Assembly (NCBI GenBank): GCA_900554595.1
Contig: USHZ01000015.1
Location: 1 to 19,910, forward strand
DNA length: 19,910 nucleotides
Source: an uncultured Collinsella sp.
GTDB taxonomy: Bacteria; Actinomycetota; Coriobacteriia; Coriobacteriales; Coriobacteriaceae
Direction of reading: 5' to 3'
Of this stretch, positions 1 to 8,324 are shown piece by piece. The number at the start of each line of letters is the position of its first letter. The first letter of the stretch is position 1. A model generated the notes under the pieces. The model was not told the origin of the DNA. It saw nothing but the letters and a program-made list of their open reading frames with translations, and did no database searches. The translations under genes and the position numbers were made by a program.

Positions 1-760
1 CCCAGCCCACGCCCATCGAAAAGAGCGTGTCGAAGAGCTCGTAGCGCAGACGTTCTTCGATAACTTGCTCGCCTTGGCCTTCGAAGTGCATGGATTGGAT
101 GACCTCGGAGTGCAGAAAAAGGTTGTGGGGCATAACGACCGAACCCAGGACACTCACGATAATCGCGGCTGAGCCAGTGGGCATACTGGGCGTGATCCAG
201 CTTGCGGCGGCCTGCGGCCAGTCGACCTTGACCAGCGCAAGCTCGGCCAAAAACGAGAGTCCTACCACGCCTACGAAGGCGATAATCCATCGCTCGGCGC
301 GCTTGTAGGAGCTCGTCGTGAGCATCGCCATCGATACTGCCGCCACGATGACGCAGCCCGCGCGCACGGGCAGCCCAAAGAGCATTTGAAGGGCAATCGC
401 GCCACCCAGGACTTCGGCCATGGTGGTGGCGATGGTCGCGAGATAGGCGCTGACGAGTACCGTGCGTCCAACGAAGCAGGGGAGGTAGCGTGTCGTGGCC
501 TCGGCAAGACAGGTGCCCGTGGCGATGCCCAAGTGCGCCGCGTTGTGCTGCAGCGTGATGAGCATGATCGTGGACAGCGTGACGATCCACAGCAGCGCGT
601 AGCCAAACTGCGAGCCCGCGGCCATATTGGAGGCCCAGTTGCCCGGGTCGATAAAGCCGACGGTCACGAGCAGCCCGGGGCCGATATGCCGCGCAATGTC
701 TAGGCCTCCGTGACCACCGGTGTGTCGGGAGCCAAAGTGTTGTTTGAGATGGTTGAGCAT
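1..760 (-). CDS. mntH: Nramp-family Mn2+/Fe2+ transporter, partial (C-terminus off the left edge)
   Basis: Proton-coupled divalent metal importer of the inner membrane. The minus-strand frame is open from ATG 760 to the window edge (253 codons) and begins MLNHLKQHFGSRHTGG. Seen: the TM1 signature DPGN at residues 38-41 (GFIDPGNWASN) and the TM6 signature MPHNLFLHSEV; in characterised Nramp proteins the Asp and Asn of DPGN and the Met before PHN bind the metal. The last residues read LFDTLFSMGVGW, so roughly the second half of a protein of about 410-450 aa is missing. AGGAA lies 7 nt before ATG 760. An in-frame ATG at 775 would add MQEPT but has no visible Shine-Dalgarno. It lies just downstream of the phosphoglycerate mutase on the same strand, so co-transcription is likely. 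Family sure; the symbol and Mn versus Fe preference are inferred. Confidence 0.9.
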   Translation of the reverse strand, partial: MLNHLKQHFGSRHTGGHGGLDIARHIGPGLLVTVGFIDPGNWASNMAAGSQFGYALLWIVTLSTIMLITLQHNAAHLGIATGTCLAEATTRYLPCFVGRTVLVSAYLATIATTMAEVLGGAIALQMLFGLPVRAGCVIVAAVSMAMLTTSSYKRAERWIIAFVGVVGLSFLAELALVKVDWPQAAASWITPSMPTGSAAIIVSVLGSVVMPHNLFLHSEVIQSMHFEGQGEQVIEERLRYELFDTLFSMGVGW

Positions 761-779
761 GGTCGGTTCCTGCATAGGG

Positions 780-1601
780 TCAGCGCGGTGCCGCGCTTGG
801 GTCGTGCGGCGCCACGCGTCGGATTTGGGTTGGGGCTACTTGCGCGCCTTGCCCTGATTGGCCACGGCGTTGATCTTGGCGGCGATGGTCGCCGATGTAG
901 CGCTTGTCGATGACGTTGAAATCGGTGTCGAAGGTGTAGACGAGCGGCACGCCGGTGGGGATGTTGACCTTGAGGATCTCCTCGGGCGTGAGGTGCTCGA
1001 ACTTCATGACGAGTGAGCGCAGGGAGTTGCCGTGCGCGGCGATGAGTACGCGCTTGCCGGCGAGCATCTGGGGGCGAATCTCGTCTTCGAAATAAGGCCA
1101 GGCGCGGGCTATCGTGTCCTTGAGGCACTCGGTATAGGGCAGCTGATCGGGTGCGACATCACGGTATTGCTCCTGGGTGTGGGGATCGCGCGCGTCGTCC
1201 GGCTCGAGTGCCGGCGGGCAGATATCGAAGGAACGGCGCCAGATGAGCACCTGCTCGTCGCCGTGTTCGGCTGCGGCATCGGCCTTGTTGAGACCCTGTA
1301 ACGCGCCGTAGTGGCGCTCGTTGAGCTTCCAGGATTTGATGACGGGCAGCCACTCGCGATCCATTTGGCCGAGTACGATGTTGAGGGTATGGATCGCGCG
1401 CTTGAGGCGCGAGGTGTAGCAGATGTCAAAGTCGAAACCCGCTTCTTTGAGGGCACGGCCGCCTGCGGCGGCTTCTTCGCGGCCCGTGTCGGTGAGCTCA
1501 ACATCGGTCCAGCCGGTGAACAGGTTGAGTTTGTTCCACTCGGATTCTCCGTGACGGATAAGGACGAGTTGCATCGTCTGCCGGTCTGCCTGGTTTGCCA
1601 T
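780..1601 (-). CDS. gpmA: 2,3-bisphosphoglycerate-dependent phosphoglycerate mutase with frameshifted C-terminus
   Basis: Interconverts 3- and 2-phosphoglycerate in glycolysis, cytosolic. Start ATG 1601 has AAGGAGG 5 nt upstream. Seen: the phosphohistidine motif LIRHGESEWN (His17), FTGWTDVELTDTGREEA, LNERHYGALQGLNK with the catalytic Glu, and AAHGNSLR with the second active-site His. As read, the frame gives 273 aa ending in an Arg/Gln-rich tail unlike the family. From about position 888 the other forward frame of the minus strand reads IAAKINAVANQGKARK and stops at TAG 838-836, which is the usual dPGM C-terminus. A net frame shift (one extra base, or loss of 2, 5 or 8) has therefore occurred just after YIGD, or the sequence carries an error there. 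The C-terminal tail of dPGM closes over the active site, so activity could be affected. The mutase core is intact. Confidence 0.92.
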   Translation of the reverse strand: MANQADRQTMQLVLIRHGESEWNKLNLFTGWTDVELTDTGREEAAAGGRALKEAGFDFDICYTSRLKRAIHTLNIVLGQMDREWLPVIKSWKLNERHYGALQGLNKADAAAEHGDEQVLIWRRSFDICPPALEPDDARDPHTQEQYRDVAPDQLPYTECLKDTIARAWPYFEDEIRPQMLAGKRVLIAAHGNSLRSLVMKFEHLTPEEILKVNIPTGVPLVYTFDTDFNVIDKRYIGDHRRQDQRRGQSGQGAQVAPTQIRRVAPHDPSAAPR

Positions 1602-1653
1602 AGGGGCCTCCTTAATGTGGCACGGGACGCGTGCCGTTTGTTTGACGCCGCAA

Positions 1654-1682
1654 AGGATACCCGTTTTAGGCTAAAAAGTTAA
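1654..1682 (-). promoter_or_regulatory. Candidate promoter of gpmA-mntH
   Basis: On the minus strand, TTAACT (1682-1677) and TATCCT (1659-1654) are separated by exactly 17 bp, each matching 4 of 6 consensus bases. They sit about 50-80 bp upstream of the gpmA start. The -35 overlaps TTAGGCTAA and GGCTAA-AAAG-TTAACC (1666-1684), a DtxR-like palindromic pattern. Inferred from sequence only. Confidence 0.4.
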
Positions 1683-1739
1683 CCAAGACTAACAAAATTG
1701 TTGTATTTGAATAGGATGGTGAAAGGGGATTGCCGAAAT

Positions 1740-1960
1740 GTCTTGATCTGTAACAACTAGGGATGGAAATTGGGTCTAGGTGTTACAGATCAAGACAGGA
1801 AGAAATGGTCCTATGGAAAATCTCAATCTGTAACAGTTAGCTGCGAAAACCGGCCCTTCGTGTTACAGATTGAGACATTCGGAACCGTCTCTCAAAAACA
1901 TCTCAATCTGTAACAGTTAGTCGTCGAAATTGGGCCTTCCTGTTACAGATTGAGATGTTT
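1740..1960. repeat. Locus A: three inverted-repeat dyads on a 40-bp lattice
   Basis: Six copies of a 15-nt element alternate in orientation. Forward copies (TCTYRATCTGTAACA) start at 1741, 1821 and 1901; reverse complements (TGTTACAGATYRAGA) start at 1781, 1861 and 1941. Every start-to-start step is exactly 40 bp, so the three dyad loops and the two inter-dyad gaps are all 25 nt. Arms within a dyad match perfectly: 16 bp in the first, and 20 bp in the third if AAACA/TGTTT outside the arms is included. The loops share (C/T)TAG near the start and an A-rich centre; the inter-dyad gaps do not align. The array fills the region between the divergent gpmA and gltB genes and has no terminal T-run. 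Confidence 0.95.
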
Positions 1961-2050
1961 GAAGCGGTGAGCTTACGGGCCGAACCTGGGGCCCTTGTTG
2001 TCGCCCTTGAGGTCGGCGGCGCCCACTCGTAGGGCGTGCGTTACGCGATT

Positions 2051-2071
2051 GTTTCGAAACGGGTGGGAAAC
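2051..2071. promoter_or_regulatory. Candidate operator upstream of gltB
   Basis: GTTTCGAAAC (2051-2060) is a perfect 10-bp palindrome, and its GAAAC half is repeated 11 bp downstream (2067-2071), one helical turn away. It lies about 80 bp before the gltB start. TAGTAT (2093-2098) is a possible -10 without a convincing -35. No regulator can be named. Confidence 0.25.
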
Positions 2072-2139
2072 ACAACGGACCGGCGATGCTCCTAGTATGC
2101 CTATTCAACTGACTGTCTAATATCTAGGGGAGGATCGCG

Positions 2140-5100
2140 ATGCAGGCAGATTCCGCTCAGCAGCAGGGCCTTTATCGCCCCGAATTCGACCACGATGCAT
2201 GTGGCATCGGCGCGCTTGCCGATATCAACGGTGAGCGCCATCACCAGATTCTGGACGACGCACTGTCCATTCTGGTCAACTTGGAGCACCGCGGCGGCAC
2301 GGGACTCGAGAAGAACACCGGCGACGGCGCTGGCATCCTGTTCCAGGTTCCGCATCACTTTTTCCGTAAAGAGGCCCAAAAGTGCGGCCAGATTCTGCCG
2401 GCAGAGGGCGACTATGGCGTGGCCATGCTGTTCTTCCCGCAGGACGACAAGGGCGTAGAGGATGCCCGTCGCGTGTTTGAGGAGGGTTGCGCCGAGGCCG
2501 GCGTGCCGCTGCTCTTTTGGCGCGAGGTGCCGGTCGACCCGCACGATTTGGGCGAGACGGCCCGCGCCTGCATGCCTACTATCCTGCAGGCCTTCCTGGG
2601 CCGTCCGGACGACACGCCCGCCGGCGATGCCTTCGAGCGTCGCCTGTACGTGTGCCGCCGCACCATCGAAAAGAAGGCCGACGCCGAGTTTGCCCTGCGC
2701 GACAAGATCTTCTATGTATGCTCCATGAGCTCGCGCACCATCGTGTACAAGGGCATGCTGGTCGCCACGCAGATGCGCCGCTTCTTCATCGATCTCAACG
2801 ACGCCGCCGTCAAGACGGCCGTGGCGCTCGTCCACTCGCGCTACTCCACCAACACCACGCCCAGCTGGGAGCGTGCGCACCCCAACCGTTTTATCATCCA
2901 CAACGGCGAGATCAACACCCTCAAGGGCAACGTCAACTGGATTCGCGCCCGCGAACCCAACCTGTACAGTCCCGTGCTGCAGCACGATCTTGAGCGCGTG
3001 ATGCCCATCATCAACCGCGAGGGCTCCGACTCCGCGATTTTGGACAACGTGCTCGAGTTCCTGGTCATGAACGGCCGTCCGCTCACGCGTGCCGCGTCCA
3101 TGTTGCTGCCCGAGCCGTGGGACCACAACGACAGCCTGAGCGAGGAGCGCCGCGCCTACGACGCTTACCAGTCCATGCTCATGGAGCCGTGGGATGGCCC
3201 GGCGGCCATCGCCTTTACCGACGGTCGCACCCTGGGTGCCGCCCTCGACCGTAACGGCCTGCGTCCCGCCCGCTATTATGTGACGCGCGACGGTCGCTTT
3301 ATGCTGGCAAGCGAGGTGGGCACCATCGAGGTGAGCCCCGAGAACATCCTGACGAGCGGCTGTCTGGGGCCGGGCCAGATGCTCGAGGTCGACTTTGCCC
3401 GCGGGCGCGTCATCTACAACGATGAGCTGCGCGCCCGCTATGCCAAGGAAAAGCCCTACCGTGATTGGATTGCCGAGGAGACGCTGACCGTTGACGCGCT
3501 CGATGAGCCCGTTGCGGCAACGCCCGCCGAGGACGCCGAGGTGCCCGCCGCCGTGCGTATGGCCAAACTCGGCTACCACTGGGATGACGTCGACGAGGTC
3601 GTGCGTCCCATGGCCCAGCAGGGCAAGGCCCCGCTCGCCTCGATGGGCATCGACGCGCCGCTGGCCTGCCTGTCCAAGAAGACGCGCTCGTTCTTTGACT
3701 ACTTCTATCAGCTGTTCGCCCAGGTCACGAATCCTCCGATCGATGCCCTGCGCGAGCACATGGTGACTTCGACCACGCTCTACCTGGGCAACCACGGCAA
3801 CCTGCTCGAGGATTCCCGTACGGCCTGCCAGCTGGTTCGCTTGGAGCGTCCGTTGCTGAGCGAGGAGGAGTTTGACCGCATCTGCGCCATCGACCGCGTG
3901 GGCTTTAAGACCCGCCGTTTCCGTGCCGTGTACCGCCGCGATGCCGGCGAGGGCGCGCTGCAGGCTGCGCTCAACCAGCTTGCAGAGGACGTTGAGGCTG
4001 CGGTCCGCGACGGCGTGAACATCGTGGTGTTGAGCGATCGTGCCGCTGCGGGCGAGGTGCCCGTGCCGTCGCTGCTCGCCGTGGGCTGCGTGCACAACCA
4101 CCTGATCCGCGTCGGCGTGCGTACCTTTGCCGACATCGTGGTGGAGTGCGGCGACGCCGTGTCCCCGCACGACTTTGCGGCACTGGTGGGCTACTCCGCG
4201 AGCGGCATCTATCCGTACAACGCACATGCGTGCATCCGCGACTTGGCGGCACGCGGCGACCTGGACGTGACGGCCGAGCAGGGCATCGCCAACTACAACA
4301 AGGCTGCGACCGCCGGCATCGTCTCCATCATGTCCAAGATGGGTATCTCCACGGTGCAGAGCTACCATTCGGCGCAGATCTTCGAGGCCGTGGGCTTTAC
4401 GCCGGAGTTCGTCAACGCGTACTTCGCCGGCACGGTGAGCCGTGTGGGCGGTATGGGTGTCGAGGACGTTGAGCGCGAGCAAAACGAGCGCTACGACGCC
4501 GCGCTCGCTATCCTTAAGAGCCTGGCTCCCGATCAACTGCCCACGCTGGGCCTGACCAAGTGGCGCCCGCTCGGCGGAGAGGATCACCTGATCGACCCTC
4601 AGACCGTCTACCTGCTCCAGACCGCCTGCCGCGAGGACAGCTACGACACCTTTAAGGAGTACAGCGCCCGCCTGCACCGCACCGGCCGTGCCGTGCGCCT
4701 GCGCGACTTGCTCGACTTTGATGCCGGCGGTCGCACTCCGGTTTCGCTCGACGAGGTCGAGCCTGCGCTCAACATCGTCCGCCGCTTTAACACCGGTGCC
4801 ATGTCGTACGGCTCCATCAGCAAAGAGGCGCACGAGTGCATGGCCATCGCCATGAATCGCCTGCATGGACGCTCCAACTCGGGCGAGGGCGGCGAGGACC
4901 CGCGTCGCGAGACCCCGCTGGCCAACGGCGACTCCAAGAACTCCGCGATCAAGCAGGTGGCAAGTGCACGCTTTGGCGTGACGAGCCGCTACCTGTGCAG
5001 CGCCTTCGAGATTCAGATCAAGATGGCCCAGGGCGCCAAGCCCGGCGAGGGTGGCCACCTGCCCGGCAAGAAGGTCTACCCCTGGATCGCCGAGGTCCGT

Positions 5101-6837
5101 CAGTCCACGCCCGGCATCGGCCTGATCTCGCCTCCGCCGCACCACGATATTTACTCTATCGAGGACCTGGCAGAGCTGATCTTCGATCTTAAGAACGCCA
5201 ACCCCGGCGCGCGCGTGTCGGTTAAGCTGGTCAGTGAGGCCGGCGTCGGCACCATCGCCACCGGTGTGGCCAAGGGTGCTGCTGACAAGATCTTGATCAG
5301 CGGCCACAATGGCGGCTCGGGTGCCGCTGCGCGCGACTCTATCTGGCATGCGGGACTGCCGCTGGAGCTTGGCCTTGCCGAGGCCCAGCAGACGCTGCTG
5401 CAAAACGGCCTGCGCTCACGCGTGGTGCTCGAGGCCGACGGCAAACTCTTGGACGGCACCGACGTTGCCGTCGCCTGCTTGCTGGGCGCCGAGGAGTTTG
5501 GCTTTGCGACCATGCCGCTCATCTCCATGGGCTGCCTCATGCAGCGTGACTGCCAGCAGGACACCTGCCCGGCCGGCATCGCTACGCAAAACTGCCGCCT
5601 GCGTCGCGGCTTCCGCGGCAAGCCCGAGCACGTTGAGCACTTTATGCTCTTTGTTGCCGAACAGCTGCGTGAGGTCATGGCGAGCCTGGGCTTCCGCACC
5701 GTCGACGAGATGGTCGGCCATCCCGAGTGCTTGCGCCAGATCGAGGTCCCGGGCAACCGCAAGGCAAACCTGCTCGATCTGTCGCCCGTGCTGGCGAGCG
5801 CGACCTGCGAGTTCGGTGCCCATATTCCGGGCGCCGACGGTCGCCACTTCCTGCCGCAGATGGCCGCGGACAGCGAGCTCAATAAGACGCTCGACTCCAC
5901 GTTGTTTGTGCCCTATACGGCCGATGCCCGTGCGCACCTGCGTCCGATTCGCTTCCGCGCCGATATCGCCAACGTCAACCGCTGCGTCGGAACGATCCTG
6001 GGCAACGCGGTGACCAAGGCACATCCCGAGGGCCTGCCCGCCGGCTCCATCACCATCGATTGCGATGGTTCGGCCGGTCAGAGCTTTGGCGCCTTCCTGC
6101 CGCGCGGCATTACGCTCAACGTGTGCGGCGACGCCAACGACTACTTTGGCAAGGGCCTTTCGGGCGGCGAGGTGTCGGTGCGCCCCAACCCGCATGCGAC
6201 CTACAAGTTCGACGAGAACATCATCGTGGGCAACGTTGCGTTCTTTGGCGCTACGAGCGGCCGCGGCTTCATTAACGGTCTTGCCGGCCAGCGCTTTGGC
6301 GTGCGCAACTCCGGTGCCACCGTGGTGGTCGAGGGTTGCGGCAACCATGGCTGCGAGTACATGACGGGTGGTCTGGCGCTCATCCTGGGCGAGGTCGGAC
6401 AGAACTTCGCTGCCGGTATGACGGGTGGCGTGGCCTACGTCTTTGACCAGTACGGCACGCTCGATGCCCGCGTGAACCACGAGAGCGTTGAGCTCAAGGC
6501 CCCGACTGCCGGCGAGCTGGCGCAGATTCGCGAACTCATCCAGGAGCACGTGGACGCGACGCAGAGCCCGCGCGGCATTAAGCTGCTCTACAGCTTTGAG
6601 ACGATGAGCAAGCACTTTGTGAAGGTCATTCCGACCGAGTACGAGCGCGTGCTGGCGATTGTCGCCGCGGGCGAGGCCGTGGGCAAGACGCATGCGCAGG
6701 CTGAGGAGCTGGCGTTTGACATTGTGACCGGTCGCGCGAGTGCCGCGGATGTCGCTCGCTTCGATATTGCGGGCAGTGCTGCGGGTGCTGCGTCCGTGGC
6801 CGCCAGCTCTGTTTCTTCGACCAAGAAGGAGGCGTAA
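2140..6837 (+). CDS. gltB: Glutamate synthase (NADPH) large subunit
   Basis: Transfers the glutamine amide nitrogen to 2-oxoglutarate, giving two glutamates; works with the small subunit encoded next door. 1565 aa, near the family norm of about 1500. The start ATG follows AGGGGAGG. Seen in order: class II glutamine amidotransferase domain with the nucleophile in DHDACGIG (Cys21, after a short propeptide that is normally removed); central domain (SFFDYFYQLF near residue 519); FMN/synthase domain with SGEGGEDPRR (near 914), PPPHHDIYSIEDLAELIFDL and SGHNGGSGAAA (near 1056); 3Fe-4S cysteines C1132, C1138 and C1143 in the pattern CX5CX4C; and the C-terminal GXGXG beta-helix domain (GNHGCEYMTGG near 1400). 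The last 35 or so residues are Ala/Ser-rich and look like a linker tail. GHNGGSG replaces the more usual GHDGGTG. A five-nt gap to gltD implies an operon. Confidence 0.97.
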   Translation: MQADSAQQQGLYRPEFDHDACGIGALADINGERHHQILDDALSILVNLEHRGGTGLEKNTGDGAGILFQVPHHFFRKEAQKCGQILPAEGDYGVAMLFFPQDDKGVEDARRVFEEGCAEAGVPLLFWREVPVDPHDLGETARACMPTILQAFLGRPDDTPAGDAFERRLYVCRRTIEKKADAEFALRDKIFYVCSMSSRTIVYKGMLVATQMRRFFIDLNDAAVKTAVALVHSRYSTNTTPSWERAHPNRFIIHNGEINTLKGNVNWIRAREPNLYSPVLQHDLERVMPIINREGSDSAILDNVLEFLVMNGRPLTRAASMLLPEPWDHNDSLSEERRAYDAYQSMLMEPWDGPAAIAFTDGRTLGAALDRNGLRPARYYVTRDGRFMLASEVGTIEVSPENILTSGCLGPGQMLEVDFARGRVIYNDELRARYAKEKPYRDWIAEETLTVDALDEPVAATPAEDAEVPAAVRMAKLGYHWDDVDEVVRPMAQQGKAPLASMGIDAPLACLSKKTRSFFDYFYQLFAQVTNPPIDALREHMVTSTTLYLGNHGNLLEDSRTACQLVRLERPLLSEEEFDRICAIDRVGFKTRRFRAVYRRDAGEGALQAALNQLAEDVEAAVRDGVNIVVLSDRAAAGEVPVPSLLAVGCVHNHLIRVGVRTFADIVVECGDAVSPHDFAALVGYSASGIYPYNAHACIRDLAARGDLDVTAEQGIANYNKAATAGIVSIMSKMGISTVQSYHSAQIFEAVGFTPEFVNAYFAGTVSRVGGMGVEDVEREQNERYDAALAILKSLAPDQLPTLGLTKWRPLGGEDHLIDPQTVYLLQTACREDSYDTFKEYSARLHRTGRAVRLRDLLDFDAGGRTPVSLDEVEPALNIVRRFNTGAMSYGSISKEAHECMAIAMNRLHGRSNSGEGGEDPRRETPLANGDSKNSAIKQVASARFGVTSRYLCSAFEIQIKMAQGAKPGEGGHLPGKKVYPWIAEVRQSTPGIGLISPPPHHDIYSIEDLAELIFDLKNANPGARVSVKLVSEAGVGTIATGVAKGAADKILISGHNGGSGAAARDSIWHAGLPLELGLAEAQQTLLQNGLRSRVVLEADGKLLDGTDVAVACLLGAEEFGFATMPLISMGCLMQRDCQQDTCPAGIATQNCRLRRGFRGKPEHVEHFMLFVAEQLREVMASLGFRTVDEMVGHPECLRQIEVPGNRKANLLDLSPVLASATCEFGAHIPGADGRHFLPQMAADSELNKTLDSTLFVPYTADARAHLRPIRFRADIANVNRCVGTILGNAVTKAHPEGLPAGSITIDCDGSAGQSFGAFLPRGITLNVCGDANDYFGKGLSGGEVSVRPNPHATYKFDENIIVGNVAFFGATSGRGFINGLAGQRFGVRNSGATVVVEGCGNHGCEYMTGGLALILGEVGQNFAAGMTGGVAYVFDQYGTLDARVNHESVELKAPTAGELAQIRELIQEHVDATQSPRGIKLLYSFETMSKHFVKVIPTEYERVLAIVAAGEAVGKTHAQAEELAFDIVTGRASAADVARFDIAGSAAGAASVAASSVSSTKKEA

Positions 6838-6842
6838 GTGCC

Positions 6843-8324
6843 ATGGGTAAGCCCGGTGCTTTTCTTGATATCGATCGCGTGACCCACGGGCTTCGCCCCG
6901 TGGAGGAGCGCAGCCGTGATTTCGATCCGCTGTACGTGGAGCTCGATGACGATGCGCGCCGTGCCCAGGCGAGCCGCTGCATGATGTGCGGCGTGGCGTT
7001 TTGCCAGATGGGCGCGAGCTTTGGCAAGGCACGCCCGAGCGGCTGCCCGCTGCACAACCTGATTCCCGAGTGGAATGAGCTGGTGTACCGCGGTCGCTGG
7101 GACGAGGCTGCCGAGCGTCTGTCGCTCACCTCGCCCATGCCTGAGTTCACGAGTCGCGTGTGCCCGGCGCTTTGCGAGGCCGCGTGCAACCTGGGTTCGG
7201 TCGATGGTCAGCCCACGACGATCCATGACAACGAGCGTGCGATCAGCGACCATGAGTGGGCAAATGGCGGCCCGCGTCGCTTTGAGCCGGCAGAGGAGGG
7301 CGCACCCACGGTTGCCGTGGTGGGCTCCGGTCCTGCCGGTCTGGTGGCGGCATGGGAGCTTGCGCGTCGTGGCGCCTGCGTGACGGTGTTTGAGCGCGAC
7401 GACCGCCCGGGCGGTCTGCTCATGTACGGCATTCCCAATATGAAGCTCGAGAAGTCCGTGGTCGAGCGCCGCGTGGCGCTCATGCGCGAGCTGGGCATTG
7501 TGTTTGAGCTGGGCGTCGACGTTACGAACCCTGCGGTGGCGGCCGAGCTCGATGACTTTGACGCCGTCGTGGTGGCTGCCGGCGCTCGTGCGCCCCGCGG
7601 TCTTTCGGCTGCGAACGTGGATGCTCCGGGCGTGGTGTACGCGGTGGACTACCTGACGGCTTCGACTGTCTCGGTACTCGATGGCGGCGAGCCCGCGGTG
7701 AACGCGCGCGGCCTGGACGTTGTGGTCATTGGCGGTGGCGATACTGGAAACGATTGCGTGGGTACTGCCGTGCGTCAGGGCGCGCGCAGCGTGCGCCAGT
7801 TTGAGTTCTTGCCGGCTGCGCCCGATAAGCGCGCGGCGAGCAATCCCTGGCCGCAGTGGCCCAACGTTAAGAAGACCGACTATGGCCAGCAGGAGGCTAT
7901 CGCTGCGATGGGTGGCGAGATGCGTGCCTGGGGCGTGGATACGCTCGAGGTGCTGCTGGACAAGAAGGGTGCGGCTGCGGGCCTGCGCGTGGTCGATCTG
8001 GACTGGTCGGCGGGAAAGCCCGAGCGCATCGCGGGCTCCGAGCACGAGGTGCCGGCGCAGCTGGTGCTCATCGCCTGCGGCTTTACGGGTCCCGAGCATG
8101 GCGTGTTCGATGCGGTGAACGTGCCTGTTGCCACCGCTGGTCGTCCGCTGCCGGTGATGGCTGCCGAGGGCTCGCACCTCGTGGCTCGCACGGAGGGTGT
8201 CGCCGCCGATGCCGCGCCGGTGTATGTGGCGGGTGATGCCCGCAACGGCAGCTCGCTCGTTGTGAACGCCATGGCCGATGCCCTGGCCTGCGCAGCCGAA
8301 GTCGCCGAGGCGCTGGAGCTGTAA
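6843..8324 (+). CDS. gltD: Glutamate synthase (NADPH) small subunit
   Basis: FAD-dependent NADPH dehydrogenase that passes electrons through 4Fe-4S clusters to the FMN of the large subunit. 493 aa, normal length. Seen: N-terminal ferredoxin-like domain with C46, C49, C54 and C68 (CMMCGVAFC) and a second group C107, C111 and C115 (RVCPALCEAAC); FAD-binding GSGPAG near 161 followed by RPGGLLMYGIPNMKLEK; NADPH-binding VIGGGDTGNDC near 296; C-terminal FAD motif VAGDARNGSSLVVNA near 462. AAGGAGG lies inside the end of gltB, 11 nt before ATG 6843. Translational coupling is plausible. The gene is directly followed by a palindromic repeat (8342-8382) and not by an obvious T-run terminator. Confidence 0.97.
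   Translation: MGKPGAFLDIDRVTHGLRPVEERSRDFDPLYVELDDDARRAQASRCMMCGVAFCQMGASFGKARPSGCPLHNLIPEWNELVYRGRWDEAAERLSLTSPMPEFTSRVCPALCEAACNLGSVDGQPTTIHDNERAISDHEWANGGPRRFEPAEEGAPTVAVVGSGPAGLVAAWELARRGACVTVFERDDRPGGLLMYGIPNMKLEKSVVERRVALMRELGIVFELGVDVTNPAVAAELDDFDAVVVAAGARAPRGLSAANVDAPGVVYAVDYLTASTVSVLDGGEPAVNARGLDVVVIGGGDTGNDCVGTAVRQGARSVRQFEFLPAAPDKRAASNPWPQWPNVKKTDYGQQEAIAAMGGEMRAWGVDTLEVLLDKKGAAAGLRVVDLDWSAGKPERIAGSEHEVPAQLVLIACGFTGPEHGVFDAVNVPVATAGRPLPVMAAEGSHLVARTEGVAADAAPVYVAGDARNGSSLVVNAMADALACAAEVAEALEL

Noticed and set aside
1741..1955. CRISPR array
   Set aside because: Repeats are only 15 nt and alternate in orientation, dyad loops are partly conserved, and no cas gene is in the window.
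2101..5403. 1100-aa open frame on the minus strand opposite gltB
   Set aside because: It is antisense to a clearly real gltB; low-complexity His/Gly/Ala/Val composition is typical of the antisense frame of GC-rich genes.
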